From Cavia porcellus (Eukaryota; Chordata; Mammalia; Rodentia; Caviidae), in the NCBI RefSeq assembly GCF_034190915.1, contig NW_026947486.1, forward strand, positions 80,518,044 through 80,582,043: DNA of 64,000 nucleotides. The letters run 5' to 3'. Positions 1 through 10,949 of this stretch are shown here, in pieces (the first letter of the stretch is position 1; every line of letters begins with the position of its first letter). Below the pieces are notes generated by a model, which worked only from the letters and a program-made list of their open reading frames with translations, was not told the origin of the DNA and did not search any database. The position numbers and the translations under genes were made by a program.

Positions 1-16
1 AAATATACTGTGTGGG

Positions 17-100
17 TTTGGGAGTACAGCTCAGTAGTTGAGCTCATGCTTAGAATGCATGAGGCCCAGGTTCCATCCCCACCACCAAAAAGAAAGAATT
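17..100 (+). repeat. Old ID-like tRNA-derived SINE
   Basis: A tRNA-like head with an A-box-like block (tacagctcagtagttgagct) and a B-box-like block (aggttccatcc) is followed by a short A-rich tail. It is clearly more diverged than the 'gataaaaa' ID copies elsewhere in the window. Not a functional tRNA. Confidence 0.6.
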
Positions 101-239
101 GTATATTTAAAAGTGTGATGATACTTACAATGCTATGTGAAGAAAATGAGCTGTAATTCACTTCAAATCTTGAAGAATTTATGTTTTAAAGACTTATTTC
201 CATATTCCTGAGACATGAAAAATTCTCAGATGTTCAAAG

Positions 240-325
240 GAGGGATGGAGATATAGCTCAGTGGTACAGCACTTGCCAAGAATGCATGAGGACCTGAGTT
301 CCATCACAAGCAGTGCTAAAGCAAA
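240..325 (+). repeat. Old ID-like tRNA-derived SINE
   Basis: Contains 'gatatagctcagtggtacag' (A-box region) and 'ctgagttccatcac' (B-box region) with an A-rich end. Same family as the copy at 17-100, diverged. Confidence 0.65.
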
Positions 326-539
326 ACAAAAAGTTCAAAAGATATCAAAATTCACAATTATGGATAATAATATTGTGTCAACTGGAGAAATTTCAAACTT
401 TAAGCAACTCAGCTAAAGTTGGGGTCTTTACTTTGCAACATCTTGAGTCTGTGAAAGAGGAGGGCAAAAGACAATGTGATTGCTACACCTGCCCTGAGGG
501 TGCTTACAACATATTGTAAGCCTAATAACAATATAAGGG

Positions 540-765
540 ATGAAAAGAGGCTCGGTCTCCCCCACCCCTCACCTTTTGCTCTTGTTGCTTTTGCTGTCTT
601 CTGACACCTGGAAGTGAACTCCCTGTGCCATGCCACCCTGCCTTGGAGCTAGCTTATTATGGACTGAAACTTCCACAAACTGTGAGCTAAATAAACCTTT
701 CCTTCCTTAATTTTGGTTGTTAGCTATTTTGTCTCAGCAATAAGAGAAAAGTAACCAAGGCACTG
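540..765 (+). mobile_element. MaLR-type LTR, 3' part
   Basis: The 3' end has 'gagctaaataaacctttcc' (polyadenylation signal region), then 'ttttgtctcagcaataagag' and 'gtaaccaaggca'. This is the usual end of rodent ERVL-MaLR LTRs. The same family appears reversed at 23,745, 54,908 and 58,906. The 5' limit is uncertain. Confidence 0.6.
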
Positions 766-844
766 AGTCCTACATCAGGTTGTTACACTACAACTCACCA
801 ACAAAATTTATACCTACAATGTTTCTATATAACCCATAGGCTAG

Positions 845-1040
845 GAATGATTTTTTTATATATTTAAATGATTGGAAAGAAATCGAGAGAATATTTTGTG
901 ACACATGAAAATTACAAGAAATACAAATTTTTATGTCTGTAATAAAGTTTTAATAGTCTGTAAGAAAGTTTGTAAGAAAGTTATAAACTTTCTTTACTCA
1001 TTCACCTGTGTACTATCTATGGATGTTTATATCAATTTCA
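845..1040. mobile_element. Ancient hAT-Charlie-type DNA transposon fragment
   Basis: The stretch 'atattttgtgacacatgaaa', then 'aataaagttttaatag' and 'tgtactatctatggatg', matches my recollection of a short Charlie-family (MER1-type) element. No terminal inverted repeats were resolved. The assignment is from memory of the consensus and is moderate. Confidence 0.45.
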
Positions 1041-1469
1041 CATTGTCTAACAAATTATAACAACTTTACTAGTTTAATATAATGCAAAATTATTACGTTC
1101 CAGTTTCTGTAGGTTAGAAGTCTGGATGATATTTAACCAGGCTCTCAGTTCCTTGTTTTAGCATGCCAAAAGGCTTTGCTGGAGCAGCAAGCATATCTGA
1201 GGATCAAAGTCCTCTTTAAGTGTACACAATTTTGCCAGAATTCAGGTCCATGCAGTGATAGGACTAAGACTCTCATCATCCTACTGTCCATCAGCTCAGA
1301 TCCATGGTCAGATAGTAGAGACTGCCTACATTCACTGCCACTTGACTCTTATCATCAAAGTCAGCAACATTACACTTCGTAACACTGTGAATCTGATTGA
1401 GAAAAGCCCCGTTCTTTTTAAATGCTAACTTGATTAGTTGAAATCTATCAAGGATTATCTTTATATTTT
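1041..1469. other. No gene seen; unassigned, probably ancient repeat
   Basis: No splice-flanked coding segment, RNA gene or clear repeat boundary is visible. The phrase around 1,100-1,330 (cagtttctgtaggttagaag onward) resembles old mammalian LTR-type repeats, but I cannot name a family. Confidence 0.4.
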
Positions 1470-1735
1470 TTTAATTTTACTTAAAGAAAGACTAAACAAA
1501 ACAGAAAACAGGTAGAAATAATATACTTTCAAAGAAAAAATAAACAGTAATAAATCACTAGTTGATGATTACAGATTGTCCTCTTACAAATAGTTATTCA
1601 AGATACTAAAGTAGAGCATATAAAGTGGGGATTCAAACATGAGACTGCAACCAGTTCTGTTGAACTATACAACAAAAACTTAGAAATATGGTTATCAACC
1701 CTATACACTTAAACATACATGCAGTTACCCATATC
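1470..1735 (-). mobile_element. HAL1-type element, 3' tail fragment (inverted)
   Basis: On the - strand this is the last ~265 bp of the ORF1-only LINE family described at 2,041. It shares 'aaatcactagtt', 'agagcatataa' and 'tatacacttaaa' with 39,530-39,735 in the same order. It is 5'-truncated and lies tail-outward about 300 bp before the full element on the opposite strand. It is more diverged than the other copies, and I found no target-site duplication. Confidence 0.75.
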
Positions 1736-2798
1736 TTCAATTATGTTGAGACTGAATAAACCCAAGCAGGATAATATCACTCTGAACAAAGAATAATACT
1801 ATTGTCGTGTTTCACATTATGACACTCTAGGATCAGCACTGGATGCTTTAGTGTCTCTTTTTCTTCAAAGTATCTGTTCGTTTCATGTGTCATAAGATCA
1901 GTTCTCATAAACAGTTTATTGGTTCTATACATGCATGAGTCTTAACCTGTATTTCTATCCTTTCTATATTACAGGGAGAAATAAAACATATTCCTATAAA
2001 CACATGAAATGAAAAAGACATATAAGACCATTGTAGGCTTCTGGGAGAAAATGGCGGACAAATAACAGCAGCCACGGAGGCTCTCTGAGATTACCAGTTT
2101 AGAATTCAGGAGTGGTGCTGTGTGAGGAGTCCTACGCAAGGGGAGATGTACCCTGCCGACCAGGAATGAACTAAGCTGAGAGAAACCAACTGGAAATGCA
2201 ATCCTGATGCTATAACAGGAATAGATAAAATCTCAGTGCGAAAGCTGGATCCCGTGCCATTGGAAGCCATGACTTGAATTTCCTGCTACCGCTACTGCGT
2301 CCCAATCTGCACAGCAGGGGGAGAGACGTGCAAAAGCTCTGAGAGCTGGAATTGGCAAACCAAATGGCATTGAGAACGGGACAGGCAGGGAGTTCTGCAT
2401 CAACCTGCAGTGAGTGAGAGAAATGGGGACCCCTTCATAGACTAGGAGGCTCCAACAGAGGACATTCTGGGAACGAGCAGACTAGCTGGAACAGGGCCCT
2501 GCAGTGTCTTTAGTCGCATATTCCCCCCTCAAACGGGAGTGGTGGGGAGCACTTGGCCTGGTGATGCTGCAGATTAAGATCCAGTAGGCTAGCCCAAATC
2601 AGGTCCCTGTGCCTGGCAGTGCACCCTAGCAGTGAAGCATTCAGTAGGTTGACCTGGAGGGGTGGACCCAGCAGAGGCTGCCGAGGTCTGTGTCTCCCTA
2701 GTACACTGCAGTGGACGGGAACGCGTAGCCGGCAAATTCAAACAAACTGTAACAAACAAAGAGAAAAAAAAAAAACTGGGCCTCCTATATACGCTTGT

Positions 2799-3878
2799 AT
2801 GGAAAAAACAAAAAGTATGGGAACACGGAGCAACAAGAAAGGGTCCTCAGTCCCCAATCCTGAGAACACTGATCCAGGAAAGGTAAATGCAAAAGAGAAT
2901 GAAGACAGAAAACATGCAATATCTGACATGGCACCTATAGACATAAAGCAGTATCTCCAGAGCCTCATAGACGAGTTCAAAAATGAAGTATTTAATGAAA
3001 TAAAGCAAGAAATAAGTAGAACAGTTAGAGAAATGCTAAGCACCACCCAAGAAAAAACAGATGGTGGAATGCAAGAACAGAAAACAAGGGGAGAATTGTT
3101 TGATGGAGAAAATAGAGAAAACATACAATACGTAAAGCAGGTTCAAAGAGATTACCAGGAAACTAAAAACTCTATCGAAAGCTGGCATAACAGCTTGAAA
3201 GAAACTAAGGATAGATTATCAGAACTGGAGGACAGATTTGTAAGGTGGGAGCATGCAATGAAAAACTTCTTAAAAATAACAAGAAGATAAACAGCAATAA
3301 TACAAAAGCTAGAAGATGATAAGAGGATCTATAACTTAAGAATTAAGAACATAAAAGAAGAAGTAGGGACACAAACAAATGAACTACAAAAGCTATTCAC
3401 AGAAATAATCCAAGAGAATTTCTCTAATTTAGCGAAAGGTAAAGATACTCAGATGTATGAGACATACAGGACTCTAGCCACCTACAACCCAAACAGAGCT
3501 ACACCCAGGCATATAATAATCAAAATTCCAGAAATCCAATATAAGAACAGAATATTAAAAGCCATCAGAGACAAGAAACAGATCACTTACAAGGGAACAC
3601 CCATCAGAATTGCAGCAGACTTCTCAGCACAAACCATCAAATCACCAAGAGCGTGGGGGGAAATAATTCAAGCTTTGAAAGATAATAACCTCCAGCCAAG
3701 ATTGATATATCCTGCACAACTGTCCCTAGAAATTGATGGAAAAACAAGGTGCTTCCAGGATAAAGAGGAACTAGGGGAATTTGCAACCACCAATTCAACT
3801 CTACAGAGAATACTGCAGCATATTCTAAAAATGAAAAATTCCAAGACTCCAGAAACAGTGGCAGAGAGGCCACAATGA
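2799..3878 (+). pseudogene. L1 ORF1p-like coding region with one premature stop
   Basis: From the ATG at 2,799 the frame runs 359 codons to TGA at 3,876-3,878, close to the length of mammalian L1 ORF1p. Layout: a basic N-terminus (SNKKGSSVPNP), a heptad-rich coiled coil (about residues 45-165), an RRM-like part ('NLRIKNIKEE'), then the C-terminal domain ('TYKGTPIRIAADFSAQT', 'LQPRLIYPAQLS'). ORF1p is an RNA-binding trimeric chaperone of the retrotransposition particle. One in-frame TAA at 3,288-3,290 (codon 164) breaks the frame; everything after it stays in frame. The same position is CAA in the - strand copy, so a single C-to-T change explains it. Otherwise the coding sequence is remarkably intact. 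It is not expected to give a full protein. Confidence 0.85.
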
Positions 3879-3989
3879 ATGGAGCAGAAAGCAAAATAAA
3901 GAAGACAAACTGACAACTAATGACAGAAAAAGACCTCAACAGAAATGAGGCAGAGAAGGTTGGATGGAAGGAACAGCTATTTTGGAGAA

Positions 3990-4960
3990 AACAAGACATC
4001 ATAATAGGTAGTGCTGATTTAATATCCTCTTGTTTTGAAGTCCCATCAAGCTTTTGTTCTTCTGTCTCTATTGGGATTAACCTGTTGTATCTTATTGGAT
4101 TTTATTATATGTGATAATATAAATAAAAACTTTTATAGACAAGGAGATTATACAGAAACCATTGCTCATATTCTGTTAGTTGATTCTAAATACCTGTAAT
4201 ACTGTCATTCCCTTGAATGGTTTTACATTTTCTTGATATGTTTGATGCTACAGTATATGAAGTTATACCCAAAGGTTTCAAGGAAAGAGACACTATGGTA
4301 ACTACTTTTATGTCAAGATTATCTTGTGGTGAAACACTATTTTGCTTAAATAGTTATGTTTTGACCTGCACTGTTCTGTTGTTATGCCCTTTTTTTTATC
4401 TCAATCTCCTTTTTATTATCTACTTTTTCATTTTTATCCTTTTAATTAAGGGAAAAATAAATAAAAAATAGCAGGATATATAGTAATCCACATTGATTTC
4501 CTATTAACTTGATTTGAACCCCTGTATTGTTCTCAGCATCTTGTTTTGACTGATTTTCCTCTATTCTGCTTTGCTTGATAGTACCAAGTTCAAAAGTATA
4601 GGCAACAACTATAAAGACAATAAGCTTCATTATGACGCCCATTCTGGTTGACTATTATCTTCCTTTGAAGTCCTCTAATGTCTCCAATGTTATGGTTGTA
4701 TTGGTCTTGTTCTTTACTGTTTTGTTCAATTTTTTTATAACTGATGATATAGGCAATTCTTTTTAAGATAGCAAGAGGCATTATGGTAACCATTGCTGAT
4801 CACCTTGTATTCTGTTATTACATTATGTATTATGTCCATCCTTTTGATTTGACTGACTCTGTCCTATTATGTCACATTTGGTTTTACTTTCTTCAAAAAA
4901 AAGTAATAAGAACAATGGGAGTAATAAAACCCAAAATGTGTAATTGTCATTGTACAAAAG
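3990..4960 (+). repeat. Degenerate ~151-bp tandem repeats in the HAL1-type tail
   Basis: A core resembling 'cattatggtaaccattgctg' recurs at about 4,000, 4,292, 4,478, 4,629 and 4,780. The last three are exactly 151 bp apart; the others are spaced irregularly, and the 4,292-4,478 gap is about 186 bp. Between cores lies T-rich sequence with 'ttgttttgaagtc' and 'ttctgttttg'-like phrases. The same core and 151-bp spacing occur in the L1 3' UTR at 25,862-26,257. The final ~260 bp of the tail (5,000-5,260) is outside the repeat. Confidence 0.75.
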
Positions 4961-5267
4961 AGAGGAAAACAAAGTGCTCTAAAGGACATAACTGCATGTG
5001 TATTTAAGTGTATAAGATAGGTAACCATATTACTGAGTTTTATTGGATCATTGGACAGAACTGTCTGCAGTCTCACTGTTTGAATGTCCATTGTATATGC
5101 TTTAATTTTGTAACTTCAACAACTATTTCTAAGATGATAATATGTAATCTATTAACTAGTGATTTCCTACCATTTATTTTTTCTGAAATTCTGTATAATT
5201 TGTACCATTTTTCTGTTTTTTTCTTTTTTCTCCTTAAATAAAATTTTAAAAAAAGAATTAACCTAAT

Positions 5268-6830
5268 CAATAAAGTGAATGCCCTCTACAAAGAAAACTA
5301 CAGTACCGTGAAAAGGAGATTGAAGAGGACATTTCAGAAAATGGAAAGGTATCCCCATTCCTGCATAGGCAAAACAAATACAGTAAAAATGACCATAATT
5401 CTGTAATTACTATGCAGATTTAATGTAATCTCAATCAAAGCACCAGTGGTTTTCCTCACAGCACTAGAGAAAGCAATCCTAAAATTCATAGGAAACCAGA
5501 AAAGAACTAGGAATAGGAAAAATCAATTCTTGGCAACAAGATCAAGAAAGGAGGCATCACCATTCTTAACTTCAAGTTAGCTATAGTAATTAAAACAACA
5601 CAATACTATGGGGCTGGGGATTTAGCTCAGTGGCATAAGCGCCTGCCTTGCAAGCAGGCAGTCGTGAGTTCAATCCCTGGTACCGATAAAAACTAAAAAG
5701 ACAAAAAAAAAAAAAACACAATACTGGCTCAAAAAGACTTGTGAATCAATGGAACAGAATGGAGTATGCAGATACAACTCTAAGAACACTCAGCTACCTT
5801 CTCTTTGACAAAGGAGTCAAATGCTTTTGCTGGAGGAAAGATAGCCTCTTTAACAAATGGTGCTGGGAAACTGACTATCCAGATGCTAAAGTTTGAACCT
5901 AGACCAGTATCTCTCACCATATGCTAAATTAAAATCAAAATGGATCAAAGATCTAAGTATTAAAGTAGAACAATTTAACATGCTAGAGTGCAAAATAGAT
6001 AAAACTCTTGAAGACACAGGTGTAGGCAAAGACTTTCTAAACAGAATCCTATAGCATACAAAAAGGCTTCTACATAACAAAACAAATTGCCAACAGAGTA
6101 AATAGAAAAGCTGAAAAATAGGGAAAATAACAGAGAACTACTCTTCAGAGGACTAATATCTAGAATATATAAAGAACTGCCTCAAATTTCAGAACCCAAT
6201 CCAAAAACTGGGCATCTGAAATGAATATATATTTCTCAAGTAAAGAAGTACAGACAGACAATAAATACATGAAAAATGGTCAACACTGCTGGCATTTCAC
6301 GAAATGTAAAGTAAAACAATGAGGAGATTCTATCCCACTCCAGAAACAATGACTATTTTCAATAAATCAGATACAAATGATGGCAAGGTTTGGGGTAGGG
6401 GGAGGATAATAGAACCCTTCTACATAACTGGTGGGAATGTAAACTACTACCACACTTATTATGGAGATTCTTCAGAAACTAAAAATAGATATTCCTTTTG
6501 ACCCATTATTCCCTTTCTAGATATTTTGTCAAGAGAATCAAAGACATACCACAGTGATGTATGCATGCCTATGTATAAAAATATAAAGCAACACAATAGT
6601 TAACTATCAGAAGCAGCCTACATGTCCATGAAAAGATAAATGGATAAAGAAAATGTAATATTTATACACAAGGAGTATTACTTTTCAATAAATAAGAGTA
6701 AATTTGTAGGAAAATGTATATACCTTGATACTACAATGTTAAGTGAAATAAGTCAGACACATAAGCTTAAATATCACATGGTTCTCTTATATGAGAAAAT
6801 CAATACATAAGTAAAGTTCAAAATAAAAAA
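5268..6830 (+). mobile_element. L1 ORF2 C-terminal part, 5'-truncated and decayed
   Basis: The sequence follows the end of L1 ORF2 after the reverse transcriptase: 'atgcagatttaatgtaatct' (YRFN-type segment), 'aaattcataggaaaccag', 'gatagcctctttaacaaatgg' and 'aaatggataaagaaaatg'. Many stops and frameshifts are present. It is interrupted by an ID SINE at 5,608-5,714 and abuts the HAL1-type element at its 5' end. It has no typical 3' UTR; the next L1 fragment starts where it ends. Confidence 0.8.
5608..5714 (+). repeat. Young ID-like SINE with 11-bp target duplication
   Basis: tRNA-like head 'gggctggggatttagctcag', 'gcctgccttgcaagcaggca', B-box 'agttcaatccc', end 'ggtaccgataaaaa' plus an A-rich tail. 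Flanked by 'aacacaatact' at 5,597-5,607 and again at 5,715-5,725, a perfect 11-bp duplication that fixes the insertion point within L1. Confidence 0.9.
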
Positions 6831-7280
6831 CAGAAATGGGTATCTGAGATGAATACACAGTTTCAGATGAAGAAACCCAAATGACAAATATTCAACATCA
6901 TTAGTCATTAGAGAAATGCAAATTGAAATAACACTGAGATATCATCTCACTCCAGAAAGAATGGCCAGGATCAAGAAATCAATCAATAACAAATGCTGAC
7001 AGCGCTGTGGGGAAAAAAGAACATTTTATATTGTTGGTGGGCACATAGACTGATACAATCACTGTGGAAATCACTGTGGAGATTCCTCAAAAAACTAGGA
7101 TTAGAGGTTTCATTCAACCCAAAAATTCCCCCTTCTATGTATTTTCCCAGAAAAACTGAAAGCATCATACACAGTAATATATGTGCACCCATGTTTATAC
7201 TCGCACAATTTGTAACAGATAGATCTTGGAAACAGTCCAAATGCCCATCAATTGAGGAATGGATTAAAAAAGTTTGGTAA

Positions 7281-7393
7281 GGGGCCGGGGATTTAGCTCA
7301 GTTTCATAAGTGCCTGCCTTGCAAGCAGGCAGTCATGAGTTCCATCCCGGGTACCGATAAAAAGGAAAAAGACAAAAAAAATAAAATAAAATA
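7281..7393 (+). repeat. Young ID-like SINE in L1
   Basis: Head 'ggggccggggatttagctca', 'cctgccttgcaagcaggcag', end 'ggtaccgataaaaa' and A-rich tail. Flanks 'aagtttggta' and 'aagtgtggta' are an imperfect duplication with one mismatch. Confidence 0.88.
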
Positions 7394-7558
7394 AGTGTGG
7401 TATTTTACACGATGGAGTACTACTCAGCTATAAAGAAGGATAAACTAGAGACTTTTATAGTAAGTGGATGAAACTGGAAACCATACTCACAAGTGAAATA
7501 AATCAGACTCACATGTGTAAACACTGTATTGTTTCAGTAGTGTAAGAAAAGTGTACGG

Positions 7559-7652
7559 AGGGGCTGGGAATTTAGCTCAGCGGCATAAGCACCTGACTTG
7601 CAAGCAGGCAGTTGTAAGTTCGATCCCTGGTACCGATTAAAAAAAAAAAAAG
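7559..7652 (+). repeat. Young ID-like SINE in L1
   Basis: Head 'ggggctgggaatttagctca', 'cttgcaagcaggcag', 'ggtaccgatt' and an A tail. Flanks 'gaaaagtgtacgga' and 'gaaaactgtacaga' form an imperfect 14-bp duplication. Confidence 0.88.
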
Positions 7653-7972
7653 AAAACTGTACAGAAAGTGCAAGATCTAAAAGTAACAATAGATATAGTA
7701 AAAGGGAAAGAAATTGTCAAAAAAGCACATTGTTTGATCAATTTTGCATGCCTGTATCTTGTAACCTGAGCAGCTATTTTGAAGATAACAATATGGAATA
7801 AAGCAACCATTTTTAAATTCTTATCAACTTGCTTTGAAAATCTATATCACTATTGATTTGTTGTTGTTGTTACTGTCATTTGTCTTCTATTGTTATTCTT
7901 GTTCTGTTTGTTTGATTGCTTTTTGATTTTTCTGTGTTTTTTTTTTTTTTTTCTCTTTAAAATAAAATCTAA

Positions 7973-8060
7973 GGGCCGAGGGCTTAGCTCAGTGGCATAA
8001 ACTCCAGCTTGGCAAGTACGAGTCCTGAGTTCGATCCCTGGTACCTAAATAAATAAATAA
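7973..8060 (+). repeat. ID-like SINE, variant subfamily, in L1 tail
   Basis: Head 'gggccgagggcttagctcag', 'cagcttggcaagtacgag', end 'ggtacc' then (aaat)n instead of the 'gataaaaa' tail. A perfect 10-bp duplication 'taaaatctaa' lies at 7,963-7,972 and 8,061-8,070. Confidence 0.9.
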
Positions 8061-8274
8061 TAAAATCTAAAAAAGATGTTACCACTCTTTCTAAATATAT
8101 GTGCAAATTCAATAAAATTCTAATTAAAAATCAAAATAAAAGACAGAAAATAGAAAAATGAGACAAGTTATTGTAATCCACATGGACAATGTATCTAAAA
8201 GTATACTTTGATTTAGTATAAATATCTTATGTGTTTTATGTGCTTTTTGTTCTGTTAGTCTAACTATTGATCAT

Positions 8275-9839
8275 CACAGATGAAGACTTCTGGGAAAATG
8301 GTGGAATGATGAGCAGCAGAGAAAGAACCTCTCCAATATTTGGAATTTACACTGGACTATAGCATTGTGAGAAAGAGAAGGATGGAAGTTGAGTCCCCAG
8401 GACCCAGAAACAATCTGAAGTGAGAGTTGAGTCTCTGGGGAAAGCAAAGAGAAGGGCCACAGTGCAGAGGAAGGAGGCAGCAAGTAGCCCTTTTTTCCTA
8501 AGCTCTGGCTTATTGTGTGGGAGAAGCAGCTCACACCTCCAGAGGCACAGTGACTACTGCTAACTCCAGAATCCACCATAACTCCAGAGTCCACCATGGA
8601 GAAACATACCAGTGGAACAGAGCAGTGGATGCTGAGGACTGTAGTGCCTTCAAGTCAGCAGGAGTCAATCAGAGTGTTGCAGGCTGAAAATCTGGATCCT
8701 AACCTCACAACCAAAATCGAGAAGCAGCCTGAACTTCGGTGGAACTAAAGGCTCAGGTTTTCTAGGATTATCTACCACTGCTATAATTTTAGTTCTGGCT
8801 TGCTGGCATCAATCAACAAGGACCTGGGTTCTGCCTGTCCACTCTCAATCAGTGACAGCAGAGACACACCCTGAAGTGGACATTTGTATTTCTATTTTCT
8901 TCCTTCTTTTGGTTTTTACTGGTTTTATTTTGCTTTTATTTTAATATCTATTTATTTCTTTTGTTCTCAGGTTTGGTACTTTTTGGGTTTTTTTGTTTGT
9001 TTGTTTGTTTGTTTGTTTGTTTGTTTGTTCTTGGTACCTGGAATTGAACTCATGACTTGCACTTGCTGGGCAGGCACTTATGCCACTGAACTGAATCCCC
9101 GGCCCCTGTTATTGTATTTATAGGAGTGAGAACATTGTTTCTAAATTCCTGGTTTTCATTTGTTGAGTTCTGCTTTGTTTCTGTTTCTTCTTTCTTTCTC
9201 TTCTGTCTTCTTCACCAGTGCTCAAAGATGGCATAATCTTCCTTTGTCCTCAAGTCTTGCTTCTAATCCCTTCCTCTTCTATTTCTCTATTTTCCCCCAC
9301 CTCTTTGGAATTTTCTCCCTTAAGGGTAAAATCACTATATTGAAGGAATATTTACCATACACAATTTTCTGGTTTGTTTTATATTTGGTAAAAAACTGTA
9401 AATCCTGTTTATATGGTTAAAGGTGACAAATTAAGAGTTACATGGTTTGTCACTTTCTAAGGTGTGTTTGATGCTATTAATATTACTAATTGTGCTACTT
9501 TAGCCAACATGAAATAACTTTTCTGATCAGTTGTTCTTCCCTTGTATGCCAAGACAGATTTCCTGAGAGTCATGAACAGCACTATATACCAGTGCCAAAG
9601 AACCAGGGTCTAGGCCAAATATGTGGCAGTTTCTCATCCCCAATAAATTAAAGATGTAGGATCTTGCAACACAGTCAAAACCCAAAAGCCAGCGACACCT
9701 GTAAGATATCTCTGAGTAGTGATTTCCTAAGGCAATTTCACTAGCCATAAAGATACCTATCATACACAAATTATAAGCATCAATGCAGGGATTAAACTGA
9801 AGAAAAATAGAACATGAGAAGACACAGAAGCAAGACACA
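8275..9839 (+). mobile_element. L1 5' UTR region of the nested L1
   Basis: Begins 'cttctgggaaaatggtggaa', the same kind of start as the HAL1-type elements, followed by about 600 bp of GC-richer leader and about 900 bp of pyrimidine-rich sequence. An ID SINE interrupts it at 8,984-9,107. It is placed as 5' UTR because ORF1- and ORF2-like sequence follow in the same orientation. The exact 5' end is uncertain. Confidence 0.6.
8984..9107 (-). repeat. ID-like SINE with (GTTT)n tail
   Basis: On the - strand: 'ggggccggggattcagttca', then 'gcctgcccagcaagtg', ending 'ggtacc' and a (CAAA)n tail, seen here as about ten GTTT units at 8,990-9,028. Confidence 0.85.
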
Positions 9840-10129
9840 ATGCCAGACTTCTAGCTCATCAAAGGCAAACCCAAGGAGTAATCAGAAGAAACAATTCAAA
9901 TGCTACTCACCTTGACTCTCTAAAGTGGTAATAGTGCAAGCAACAAAGCAGGTAAATGAAGTTCTAGAAAAAAAATCAAATCAAAAATAATTGTTTGGGT
10001 AACATCAGAGATGATGGCCATAATGAAGGGCACAATTAGTGAATACAGAAAAGGTACAGATAAAACAAGGTGCTTAGGAACATGGTGGAAACTCTGAATG
10101 CCCAACATGGGAAAGAAATGGAATCCTGA

Positions 10130-10900
10130 AACAGATTTAATCAGATATCCAAGACATTAAATTTATATTCAAAGTATACACAGCAGAATGTGAGGGTGGA
10201 CTATCAGATCTAGAAGACAGCATTGTTCTAAGTGATCATGAAATGAAAGATTTCTTAAAAATATCAAGAGACCACAGAAAAATCAATCCAAAAGGTGCTA
10301 CATGGCACAAAGAATAACATAAGATTTACTGGAGTCAATGAAAAAGCAGGAGGTAGTGCAAATGACATTTTAAAGAAACTTGTTCACAGAAGTAATGGCA
10401 GAAAAATTTCCTAAGCATGGAAAATTTTTGACATACAGATAAGTGAGCCATATAGAATTCCAATTAGCTGTGATCAAAAAGATCTACCCCAAGGCACACA
10501 ATAGTCAGGCTTCCAGAAACTCGGCATGAGAAAAGAATGTTAAAAGCTGTTAGAGAAAACAAACAAATCACTTATAAAGGAATGTGCATCAGAATTACAG
10601 CAGACTTCCCAATATAAACCCTTAAGTCAAGGGCAGCTTTAAGTATTTTAAGCCCTAAAATAAAACAACCTCAAAACCAAATAGCTATACCCAAAAAAAC
10701 TATCTTCCAAAGTTGATGGGCAAGTAAGGCATTTCCATAACAAAGAGCACCTAAAGAAATTCATGACCAACAAACCAGCACTCCAAAATGTTCCAAAGGA
10801 CTTTCTAGAGATAACAGATAACAGAGACTTTCTAGAGATAACAGACTTTCTAGAGATAACAAAGGCTACAGCTCCAAAAAATGCAACAGAATGAATCCAC
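10130..10900 (+). pseudogene. Decayed L1 ORF1 relic of the nested L1
   Basis: Recognisable ORF1p features occur in several frames: a coiled-coil stretch, then 'ttataaaggaatgtgcatcagaattacagc' at about 10,573-10,602 (the 'YKG..IRI.AD' segment) and 'gttgatgggcaagtaaggca' (the 'EIDGK.R.F' type segment). It is much more decayed than the HAL1-type ORF1s, with many stops and frameshifts. The final part holds three tandem copies of a block like 'gactttctagagataacag' (10,800-10,865). Confidence 0.65.
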
Positions 10901-10949
10901 CAGGCAAGGTAAGTAATTAAAAAGAGGGGAAGGAAAAGGAACCAACAAT

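Larger units (their letters stand above)
2041..5260 (+). mobile_element. ORF1-only LINE-1 derivative (HAL1 type), near full length
   Basis: The 5' end reads 'gggagaaaatggcggac', the same start as the - strand copy ending at 42,586. Order: GC-richer 5' UTR (2,041-2,798), ORF1 relic (2,799-3,878), then 1.38 kb of AT-rich non-coding tail ending in 'ccttaaataaaattttaaaa'. There is no endonuclease or reverse-transcriptase coding sequence between ORF1 and the tail, and none in the second copy either, so the absence is a family trait rather than a deletion in one copy. This matches the half-L1 (HAL1) architecture: an RNA-binding ORF1 protein that depends on L1 ORF2 in trans. The right flank is L1 ORF2 sequence, and no convincing target duplication is visible. 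Family membership is inferred; structure and lack of ORF2 are seen directly. Confidence 0.85.
6831..7972 (+). mobile_element. L1 3' end (ORF2 C-terminus plus 3' UTR)
   Basis: It repeats the ORF2 end already seen in the fragment before it ('gagatatcatctcactccag', 'gtggaaatcactgtggagat', 'ccaaatgcccatcaattgag'), so this is a second L1. It continues into a T-rich 3' UTR (7,700-7,972) that contains one 'gaagataacaatatgg' core related to the 151-bp repeat, and ends at 'taaaataaaatctaa'. Two ID SINEs lie inside and one at its tail. Confidence 0.8.

Noticed and set aside
2738..3124. A 128-codon - strand open frame
   Set aside because: Antisense shadow of the ORF1 coiled coil.
5608..5690. tRNA-like A and B boxes suggesting a tRNA gene
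   Set aside because: All such copies carry SINE tails and target duplications and do not fold as complete tRNAs with proper anticodon arms; they are ID-type SINEs.
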